Source: Cardinalis cardinalis (taxonomy: Eukaryota > Chordata > Aves > Passeriformes > Cardinalidae). Taken from it: a DNA stretch of 64,000 nucleotides. The stretch is from assembly GCA_014549065.1 (NCBI GenBank), contig JACDOX010000038.1, forward strand, positions 1,134,872 through 1,198,871, read 5' to 3'. Of this stretch, positions 43,206 to 55,200 are shown in pieces. The notes beneath the pieces were generated by a model. It had not been told where the DNA came from. It worked only from the letters and a program-made list of their open reading frames with translations, and ran no database searches. Each line of letters starts with the position of its first letter. The stretch's first letter is position 1. The position numbers and the translations under genes are program-made.

Positions 43206-46200
43206 CTAGAAAGATACATTTTAGATCACAAAGATTTTAGAAATTAGAAAGACATTAATGTATCTTACACATACCATAATTAATGGCCATTAGCACATGG
43301 TGCAACAACAGCTACACACTCACACACCTAGTTTTCATGTTTTAAGAAACAGGTGCCACTATGTAAGTCATGCAGTATTTCATTGATAGGAGTGATCTTA
43401 ACTGAAGTGTGAAACTGTGNGTTCTGATGAAAGCATCACCCTCCAAATGAAACTTTTAAGGGATTCTCGTTGAGACAGCAGAATGCAATCATTCCACAGG
43501 GAGCTCAGCTAACTGACACTCACTTTATGCAGTCTTTCATAGACTCCCAAATTACACATGGACTTCAGCATTGCTTACACATTTAGCCATTAAGATGCCC
43601 ATCTTGGACTTGCTAAACAGCCCATGCATAAAAGTCTCANCAACACAAACTGAAAGCATAAGTGATTTTACTGTTCTGTTTACTTTCTGTAAAACATAAA
43701 GTTGCTAAAATTATATATACATATTCTGCAGTCATTTATCCACATTACTTCTTATACTTCACCCTGCATTTTGTCACTCCAGCAACTCTCCAACTGGATA
43801 CCATGATATTCTCTAGTCTCTAAGAAGCAATACTGGATATAATACTTCATTGTGGAGATTGGCAGAGTTGTTGCACAAGTAGCTACTTTAAGCTATGAGA
43901 CAAACTGAAAACACAGGTGCTTCTTAATAGAATACAGACATTATATTTTGTGTCTGCACCACCATTACTTACCTTGTTTTCGCTTTACAGCCTTCNCATC
44001 AGGATTGTAGTCNGGGGGATAAACCAGCTGCTTAAACTCGTCCACCAGGTTGCCCAGCCTGTGGCTCATCTGTTCAGACTTTGGCACTGGCAAAAGATAA
44101 AGATTTGCCCTCTCAGAAACAGTGTGATCACAAGAAAGTCTGCAAGGCCATCCCTGTTGCCAGATGAACTATCAGCTCACCTGCTGGGAAAAATACAACG
44201 CTCATACTACAAAACCATTAGTGTATGGAACCACACAATACTTTATTTTGTAGGATCATGTTAAACATTCACCAAGAAGAGACTCACAAAATATGAACCA
44301 GCTTAGGTATGCCAACTGCACTCTGTATTGGGATGTAACACCAGTTCATCAAGCACCCAGTGGTGACTTTAGGGTCTATGACCATGAGAGGGACCCCTGG
44401 GACTGAAGAACATGTGCACAAAGGTGAACTAACACATGTTAATGATTTTGGGGAAATGATTACCACTTGTATGTTTCTTCTGAGAAAACCTACATCAACA
44501 GCTTTTTCTGTACTAGAGATGCATGATTTTGGTGGAGATATCCCTTCATGCACCCAGCACTGTAATAAAGAACACCTGCTTCCTAGAGCTGCATTGCTGC
44601 TAACGAGTCTGACTGTTTTTCAGTAACATCACCAGACACAACTGTGCTTCTGTAATAACTAGTCCACAAGTGTGCTGCAAGCATGCAAAAACGCAAATAC
44701 TCGTGTTATGATACTCCCAAATGAGAAATTTACAGCTCTTGGTAATATCAAGAGTTTGGACATCTGGAATGCTGCATCCAGTTCTGGGCTCCCCAGTACA
44801 GGAGANACACGGAACTCCTGGAATGGCTCCAGCAGAGGACAACGAAGGCGACTAAAGGACTGGAACAGCTTCCTTATGAGGAAAAGTCTGAAAGANCTGT
44901 TCAGCCTCCAGAAGAGATGACTTGAGAGGGGAACCTCATCTAAGTATCTGAAGGGAAGGTGTCAAGAGTATAGTGCCAGGCTCCTGGTGGTGCCAAGCAA
45001 CTGGACAAGAGGCAATGGGCAGAAACTGAAGCACAGGAAGAGCCATCTGAACAGGAAGAAAAACTTTCCTGGGAAGGTGACTGAGCACTGAAACAGGTCA
45101 CCCACAGAGGTTGTAGAGTATCCCTCGCTGGAAAAATAATTGAACAACTCCCTGGAATGTACCCTGTGCAATGTGCTGTAGGATAACCCTGTTTGGCAGG
45201 GGGTTGGACCAGAAGGGATCACTGNGGTCCCTGCCCTCCTGACCCACTCTGTGGTTATACAATTCACTTACAGTTAAACTCTCCCCCTCACTAGGTGGCA
45301 GCCCTGCCCCCAGCAGAATAATTATCTTCATTCATTCCATTTATCACACTGAAATATTAATGAGAATCTTGAACAGAGGAATTTCAGAGAAAGCATTTCT
45401 CACCATAGGAAAAAGGTGATTCAATTTTAATTTTGGATGGTAAAGTGGGCAATTTTTTTCTTTACCTTATAAGTGACAGGNAATAGAAAATAAGGTTTCA
45501 GTATTTCAGAATGGATCCATCTAGAATCCTACATAGTCAAACTGCACACAACTGAAATATTTCTTAAAAGACATTTGGGTTTGCACTAGCACATATTTGA
45601 CTCATAACAAAGTCATGAGTCCCCTACCCTGCCTCCCTTCACACCCNCCAATAGTTCTCACTTGTAAGATCCTCAGCTTGTTCTGGTTCCATCATATCCA
45701 GTGCCAAAGCCTCCAAATTCCTGAAGTGCTGCTGCAAAACTGGGTTCTCAAAGCTGTCAGCCCTGTCAAGAATCCCCCAAAATGTCAATGCATGCTGCCA
45801 AGAAGACAGACAAAATACTTAAGATCTACCACCAACTTATGTGAGAATAAAACTTCCCTCTTTCCCACACAACAATCCATTCCACCAGAACTGCTTCTCC
45901 TCTTTACAATTTACCTGCTGAATCACTATTCTGTCACGCATCAACCACATAAGAATGCTGTGTGACAGTTAGAAAGTTGTATGAAGCAAAAGGANATAGT
46001 GGTATTATACTTTATGTACAGTTATGGTGGCTTCCACATATCCAGGGGAAAAAAATCCCCCATGAAAGTACTTGATAGCATTTATCCCAGCTATAATGAA
46101 AAAAGACCTATCTCTTCTTTCTAAAGTGCTCTAATTTAAATGATCTGGGTCTGATCTGCTGTAGAGTGGCAGAACCACAATAAAATGTGATACCTCTGCA

Positions 46201-49200
46201 ACAAATGACAACAGCCCAGAGAACAAGAGCAATTCTACAAAGAACTCCAGAACATGCTACATAAAGCATTGTGGTGCNTGGGTATCCAGAATGATTAAGA
46301 ATAAAGTTTGGACAAAGCTACTGCAAAGAGAAGCAATTTCTATCAAAATACATCAAAATCTGATCTCAGGAACACCACAGCTGAACAACATGTGCAACAG
46401 AGCAAGCAATGGCTGTGCTTTCTTCCCCATGCCACCCCCTGCACCCNATTTATCTTCAGGTACCTGTATTTGAACCGCAGCTTCTGAATTATTTCTTTCA
46501 TTTTGTCTACCTGCTCTTGGCTGGCTGGCACATTTTCTGTAACATCAACATTACGTTTGTCATCTGCATAGGGTAGAAAAATCATGTGGAAACCTACAGA
46601 GAAGGGAGGGAGGAAGATAACAGTTACACAGAGGAATGGTCACAAAATAATTTATAGAAAAACCAAGATGGTTATAATCTAGGTCTGATGACTCCAAACC
46701 AACTACCTGTTTTGTTGTTAGCAACAGCAATCCATAATACTTCCAAGTGCCTACAGCATGACACTCAATCCCAATCTCAATGATGTAACCAACATCACTA
46801 ATGGCTTTGTGAAAGACATTCAGACTAAATTCATAGCTACCAGTTGGATACCAGAGACTTGCTTTATATGCAGGAGATAACTAGTCCACCTCTCCCACTG
46901 GGTCTGAGCTTGAGAAAGATTTGTTTGAAAATCAAGATATTGCCCACATTATTCTGCAATACTTTACTTTGTACACAAGCAGTGTTACTTCCCTACTTTA
47001 CATTCTCCTAGAAGATGTTTTTGCACTTAAAGAGGTGAGAAAATGCAAACCAGCAGAAATCTGCTCCCTAATCACCCCCCACTCGTCTGACATGGCATGA
47101 AGCTCACTATATGTGAGATTATTTATCTAATACTTTACAATCTATTCAAGGAGAGAACATAATTCAAGATAAGACATTCTGTCTGGTTTTCAAACAGGAA
47201 AAAAAGGCTTTTAATTTCTACATCAGTTATTTGAATCTGCAAAAAATAGGTAGGAGGTAGGGAAAACACTCTAGCCAGGTCATACCTGAGCAAGCACTGA
47301 TGCAACTGGGGCTTTAAAAATAGATTCAACATCAGATGCTTACACTGGCAAAACTGAAGAAAAGGAATGTTGGAAAGCATTTTCCCCAGTTTTAAGGGAG
47401 GTTGGCACTAAGAATATTTTCCCTCAACAGAGAATGCCATTACACTGACTACATCCAATCATGCAGGGAAAGGCAGCATCTCTTCCCATACCTGGAGGGG
47501 CTATCTGCATTTTCTGCTCATCCAGCTCTTCCTCCTGGGGAACCAGGGCCACAAAGCGAGGAGGGACATTGCGGCGAGGGGTGTACCTGCATAGCATCAT
47601 CACCTCCCTCTCCAAGCACTTCACCAATAGGGCATTAAACAGAGTTGTACTCCCTGCAAAGGAAGAGGGAACTGGTCACACTGACAGCTTTGCTCCTTTG
47701 CTCTGGAATATAACCCTAGATGTAACCCTACGACTTCTTGGAAACGCTTGCATTATTGTGGAGGTAAAAAGCCAATTCTGGAAGGGAGAAGATTCAAAAT
47801 GGACAATGTTAGTGAGTTTCTCCTGACTAGCAGTGAGAGTTCNGGTGGAAGAAGTGAAATCACTACCATCTGAGAGATTGAATATTGTGACATTTTATCT
47901 ACAAAGTCTATTTTTGTTTGGTGGGACATCACAATAGAAACAGACCACAGACCTTTTGTGGAAGTAACACACTGAGAATTCAGACTTCAGTACTATTCCT
48001 GAGGCACTTTTTGCCTCAGGTATATTGCACCAGACACGATGGTCAGAAAAAGATTAACATATAAATAACATGGTTGAGGCAGGAAACTGCAGTTAGAGAA
48101 GCAAGCAAAAGGGCTCTTCTTTAGTCAGAGCCTGCAAAGGCTTTGGTGATAACTCAGCCCTCTTTATCCACTGCTAGACCAAGGAGCTAAGGTTTTTTCT
48201 TACTACTGCAGATTGGGATATATTTCTAGATAAACAGACGTATGTATACATATAAAAAGGCAAAAATAAGCAGTTCTAAGTGTCCTTCCCTTCTCTTTAC
48301 AAGCCTATAAAGCGCTGTTAATTCAACTATACTTCCTGAGTATCATGTTTCCACTCCTAGCCCATATGGACTTAAAANCAGCAATTATCTCCCCTGGTTT
48401 GGGATTTAGGTTTTTCTTTTTTTGTTGGTTGGTTTTGTTTGGGCTTTTTTGACTATCTTTACCTTCTTGTCAGGTACTAGGATCCTTCACTTTCATGAAT
48501 GGCTAAAACAAGTACTTTGTGACTGTATCTGCCTGGTTTAATTGGCTGCTTGTCATGATGGATAAACATGAAGCACAACTGGCTGCTCTGCTATAGAAGA
48601 AAACAAGAAATATCTGCAGCTGAGAGGGGCAATANCAGTTAATTCAGTTCTTCTTGACATTAGCAAGTTTTTAAATTAGACAAAGCTTTTACACTCAATA
48701 ATCCCCACCCAACCACACGATGTATCAGCAGGTTACACTAANGCAAGGTGATAAAACTTCTCTTGACATCTTTGCTTACCTCTCACCAGGGACTCCTCAG
48801 GATAGATGAACTGGGAGGGCCTGACATGGTGGTGCTGTTTTAGCATTGAAAGTGGTTTGAAGCCAATCAGAACCAAACCTGGAGAATCAAACTGTTTTAA
48901 TTCTTCCGTCTCCTCCTTCTCCAGTACAATCTGTCGATTTCCGTATGTCTAAACCAGGGAAGAGCAGATGATAGGGCTGCCAGCATAAAAAAAAATGAGG
49001 ACCAGGAGGCAGGACAGGGCAGGAAGTGCAGAAAGAGGATGCAACTGCTGTGTTCCACTATTTAAAAGAAGGTTATAGACAAGACAGTGTAAACCCTCAT
49101 GAGTAGCGCACACTGAACTGGCAAGTGACAGTCTGTGACCATTATCCCAAGGAAAATTCTACCTGAACATAAGCAAAATGCACTTTTCTAGGAAAATGGC

Positions 49201-52200
49201 TATGCCCTGATACAGAGAGGCTGTCACATCTCATCTCTGGAGTTCTTCAAAGCTCTGAGCGACCTGATCTGGTTTTGGTCTGGGCCAGGTTATACCAGAC
49301 TTTTTCAGAGGTCCTGTCCAATTGTAAACTTGCTTCAGTGAGCTACCCGCTCCTGACAGAAATAGTGACTGAGAAACAATGTTTCTGCAGCACCACTCAT
49401 GCCTCACAAAATCAAAACCATATTATAGTCCAGTTGCTGAAGTTAAACACCAGGGCTTATTACTCAGCTTTCTGTTTATCTCCTATACTTTATCTCAATA
49501 AACTCATATCCACTATAAATAGACTNAATACTTCATTTTAAGACAACAATTTTAAGAACTACCAACATGGAAGAAGACACAAAGCACACTTGTGATGGTA
49601 TACTTAGCAACTACATAANCTGTTTTAAAATAAAGCTGTGCTTGATCACAACATGACACTCAATTTACAACAGCCAAACCATCAAGTGGGGANGCAAAAC
49701 AAAGAAAAATTTATACAAAAAACTCCAAAGGAAACATGCCTTTTGTTTGGAAAACAGCTCCAACTCCCCTGTGATTCACACCTTTTATGTTTAACAAAAT
49801 GGATCAAATCTGTTCCCAGCAAACCAAAAGCTGACAACAGTGACAATGGCCCAGGGTCACACAAGGTCAGGCTCTGACAACCTCGTTCTGCCTTACAGAA
49901 AGAAATGACCTCTGTTCCTGACAGCACTCCCACCAGCAGCTATGCCTTCCCATGACAGCCAGGCTAGGGAGACANCCCATTCTCACCCTGCAGAGCTCAC
50001 AACACGACCAGCCTGTCCCCAGGTGCATACAGATGCAAATATTTCTGTATCTCATCTGGAAAGTGCAATACAAACAAAAGCAGCAAGGGAATTGGCATCT
50101 CCCTCACACATCAGAGAGACAAGAAAAAGCAGGCACATAATCAAAAAAGTTACCTGAGCCCTTTTAGTGTCACTGGGCAGGAGCAAACTGCCTGTTTTCC
50201 CACTAAACATCCTTGTTTTGGTTTTAACAGGTTCATTAGTTTCCCGATAAAGCTTCACCGGATGTGGTTTATAAGCTTTTTGAATAAGGTTGTAAACAGC
50301 AACAGAAAGTGCCACATCTTTGCCCAGATGCAGATTTAGCCTGTGTAAAAAAAGCAGATACAGACTTGAGATTGCTGAAAAATCACTGCTGCAGAAGAAA
50401 ANCACCTTCTCGTGTAAGTTATTTCCTTTGACCTTCTCCCATTCTCCTCCCCGAAAATCACATATATCTTTGGAAACATACTATCGCTTGAGTCATAATC
50501 TCACTTGAATAAAAATATTTTTGCAATATCATCATTTCTCATCATAAAAGTCATCTAAACACAATTAATTTACTATATTTCTTTGATTTTTTTTTTCACT
50601 GAAGGGCAGCTATCCTCAAACAGAGCACAGGACAAGTCCCCATTTGGGTATCCCAATTATGCCTATTGTAACGTCCATGAATTCTCACAGCTGTTTGCAC
50701 AGAAGGCAAAATTCTCCCCCAAAAAATCACTAAGACAAACAATACCAAGATTTAAGAAAAAATATAAATCAGATGTTAGAGAAAAAATTACATGTAAAAG
50801 TTTAAAAGTAGAGGTAATCTTCAAGTTATGAGAGCAGAACAGTGAGTTACTACAAATGCAACTTCCTCTCTTGTAAAAGGTACCACTGGTTTGGGATTCT
50901 TCCTCCCCAGCTATTAGAAAACTTAAGGAACATTGCCAGAAAAGAAAAAAAGGCTGCAAGCAGGAGCAAGAATGCCAGTGACAACAGCTCAGGTTGGGAT
51001 ACCTTACAAATATTTACTGGAAAAAAGAAAGTAGGNCTTGAAGTTCATTTCCTTACTGTGCTTCCACAGCATTCTGCTATGAACTCACTCCCTAAAAAAG
51101 CAACTGTTATAGNGCATGTGGTTCCAAAAATACTTTCTATCTGCTTTGTCAAGATCCCTGTAATCTTTCTTAAGTATCTCTAATCTTTTAGTAAGAGATT
51201 AGAAAGATCAAGGCTGTGTGAATCCATGCCAAGTACCTAGACAGACTGGCAATACAGAACTACTTAAAAACAAAAAAAAAANCCAAACNTAGCATTCACA
51301 TCCAGATGCATTTTTTAAAGTTAGTGTTGGCAAGAAAAGCCTAATTTCAATCAGATTTCACTATACACTACTTTTTATGTTGCAGCTTTTTAAGTAAGTA
51401 CTTGGCAATTATGTAATTTTTTAACAAATTATCATTTCTGGCCAAGATCAATACATGACATATCACACAGAGGAAACAAGAGGTCCACTGTGCTCTTCCC
51501 ATCCACAAATATCCTTGGAAACTACAGAATAAACACCAATCTTGGACTAAAGAATTAAGATTGAGGAATGTAAGCACTTGAAAGCGCCTTTAAAGACCAA
51601 TCATTCCAGAAGAGGAAAGCGAGATGCAGTCTGAAAATAACACCAGCTGCCCCTGCTGAATGANTGATGGATCCTAAGTAGACACAAACCTGACCAAAGC
51701 CCTTTTCTTTGTCTCCTTTGCTCGTACTTTCTTCATGAGATGTTCCAGTTTCTCTGACTCTCTAGGCTGGATCCCAAGGTCCTCATCCTCTGCTACATTT
51801 ATAATATCCCTGTAGAACAAAGAGATATCGAACCCTCCAGGCTTCTTCAAGTGCATCAGATCCAAGATGATGCCTAGAAACAATGGAAGAGATAAGAGCA
51901 GGATAAGAAACTGCTTTTTTCTTTCATCAGCATATATCTCAGCACTCTCAGACTTCTCTATCTACACAAATAATTTAAGTAAGAATGAGGTCCAAATTGG
52001 CATCTGTACCAGATGTGAAATATTCTGGAGAAAGGGAATATTAACTTCAGTCAAAACAATGCAGAATAGAAAATGTTTCCTCTCTAATTAAGAATCTGGA
52101 CAGCAATGAATATGAAATGGCTCTGAAAAGCTCCTATAAAATATAATCTTATCTCAGGCATAGAGGGGAGTAACAAGTTCAGAAAATCCCCTTTCCCTTA

Positions 52201-55200
52201 GTTATAGGGGCTAATAGATTAAGTAAGCTTCACAGCTTCTAGATCCAGGACATCTCCAGAATTCCAACATCACTGGTTANCTCAGCTATGCAGTTGAACT
52301 AATGCTGCCTACTCTCTGAGCTCAGGCTGATGTCCTTCAGCTAATTCAAAACTGAACCATCAAAGTAATTTTCTTTTTGTGTTAACTTGGTGTTATTATT
52401 CCCTTCCTGAAATCGGTACGATAACAAAAAAAGTCAATTTTCTTGGCCCTGTCATGCCCCCATTTATGCTATCAAACTAGAAAGAGATCCTAGAAAACAA
52501 GCGCTAGCTATTGAATACCAGATCAGAAAACATCTATTCTAATTATTCTAACCAAGATTAGATACCAAATTTCTAGTTTAGGAACTTTCAGAAACATTCC
52601 CCAGTTCCGATGATTTTACATTTTTTTCCATCACAAACCAGCAATGCAGTTAACATNTGCTGCAAAGATTCATCACGTTTGCTGTGGCTAAAATGAAAAG
52701 AGGAAAGAATGACCTGTGTCTCTCAGATCACCAGCTCTGGTCCTGGCCAGCTTGGCTTTAGCACTGTCATTGCCATGGGGGTCATCCTCGTTGGTGAAGA
52801 GCATGATCCTCTTGTGGCTCAGCCTGACACGGACGTCGCTGAAGAGGTTGGAGCAGGCCCAGAGCGCCTCCCCCAGGGAATAGTCAGCGCTGTGGCCAAA
52901 GCTCTCCCGNAACAGGGCCCGGCCTTCCTCTCCCCTGTACTGGTCCAGCTCCAGAACACGCTTCGCACCTGGGGAGGAACAGCATCCACAGGCATTGGGA
53001 ATACTGCCAGAAGCCACGAGCTCTTCCAAGCATGCACGGGGGGCCCTTAGAGCTGACATCCAAGGAATGCTCCCAGGCACNTCTGTGGCAATGTGTAGGA
53101 GGGTAGGACGGTCGAGACGGACGGAGACGAGAGATCTCTGCAGCCAGGCCGTGGAACTTGGGGTTTATTGCAAAGGGCCCGGGTGCAGAGNCCTGCTGGG
53201 AGCTGCCAGCCGCAGCTCAGAGCAGGCCCGGGAGAAGAGAGGGGGAGAGAGGATGAGAGGGTAAGAGAGTAAGGGAGTAAAAAAGGCAAGAGCGTTAAAG
53301 GACAAGAGAGTGAGGTTCTTGTTACAACACAATAAATCTTCTTCTGTGTTGAATATTCTAATTCTCACTAACCAATCTAGTACAATATACACATCCTATA
53401 GCAGTTACATACAGCCTATAAGAATTGTTACATTACTATACTGTGTTACATTTTAAACCCTAAAAACTACTCTTTGGACCCCTCCTGCTAAGCTAGTAGG
53501 GTCTGCTCTNACCCTTGGACNNGCGTGCAAGCAGAGGGTATTGTTTCATCAAAAGGGGATTACCTTCAGCTGGCCATGCCATTGTTTTCCCATTGTTCAG
53601 TAACTAAGGGATCTCAAAGCTTGCTTTCATTTCAATCTCACTTATAGTTTCTATATTCTTAAAATCTTTTGCCAGGCCATCATATTTATAAGGCTTTCCT
53701 GTTTCATGTTCCCCAACAGCAATGTCCTTCCAACACCTGGCTGAGAAAACTGTCCAGCATGGCCTAACAATATCACAAGCCAGTTACCACTGAAAGCACC
53801 TGCTAGGGCAAGAGGACACAAAATGCCCTGGCACCAATGTGTGCTCTTTCTGTGGGGAAGGGAAACAAACAGGGATCAAAGTATTGCAAACCCCCTCCAC
53901 TGAATGCCAAGGGCTCAGCAACAAAGGCAGCAAACTGCACCTACTGCAGAGGCACAGCAGACTGCTGCACCACCACAGAAAAGAGAGGAGCCTGAAATGC
54001 ATCCTGCATCTCCACAGCATGCTGGGAAGGTGGAGAGCTCCTCCTCCTCCTTCCTTGCCCNTCATGTCAGAGAGAATGCACACAGAGGTGAGAGGAAGCC
54101 CACACACCACCAAGCTGAGCACAGCAATGTTCAGGTCAGGTGTCCAGAGCCCTCCTGCAGCTCTGAGGATTACTTCAACCCAGCTAGGACTCCTTTTCCC
54201 ACCTGTCTATCAGCAGGTTCTGTTCTGACTCCTTTTCCCACCTGTCTATCAGCAGGTTCTGTTCTCTCCTGTTACTCTACAATGAGAGACAAGCTTTCAT
54301 TTTTCAGCCACTGCATTCTGGAGAGCTTCTTCCTTTGTCCTTAAGCTCTACAGCACTTACAAAAATTCATTTGAAAATGTTTTCCTCTGCCTTTACTATT
54401 TTATTTTCATCTCCTTAGCTGTCCTTTAATGCAAATTGTTCACAATTATGTACTCCATAATAATCACCTACAGCATCTCTTCCTTCTCCAAAGTACTGCT
54501 CTCCAGGGGCAGCAAATACACAATTCTGCTCCTTTTCAACTGATGCCTTAAGTTTTAGCTTTCATATTTTCTAGCTTCTGTACTGCATCGGTATATAACT
54601 CTGAATTTCATATAAAGCATTAGCAAGTTCTCTTCACAGGGCAGTTAGGCAAAGCAATCCTTTTCCAGCCCCAGAACCAGGGACACTGTTGCAGCTTCAG
54701 GCCCAAAAAGTGTAAACAACAGCAAATTGAGGAGAGCAATCTGGGAGGAGGNGACTTCCTAAACTGAAGCTGNAATTGGACAATTAACCTCAATATGTAA
54801 ATGGACCAAAACTTACATAAGTGTGAAATGCCGTGACTCAGGATCCATCTTGGGTGGAGCCACGGTCGGGCTCTTGGNCTGCCCAAGGTGTATCCTTTGA
54901 AGACTATTTAATAAATACCTGCTTTATTCCTTTAACACCATCTAGCCTCTGTTCTAGGTAGCCTCAGAAGGCATCAGAACAACACCCACCTTTCACCCAC
55001 AGTGTTTTATCCTCACAGCAAGGCTACTGCCTCTAACATGGGAGAAAGGACAAGCAGGGAAGGAGAGGGAAAATGAAAATGCAAGACCTATAAGGCACTG
55101 TCTGCCAGAAAAGGGAGAAGAACCTAAGGCAGTCCTATCAGGTCTCTATTGTAAATTCTGAAAATAGGACAAGGCTCAATTCTTTCAGGAGAAGTCCCTG

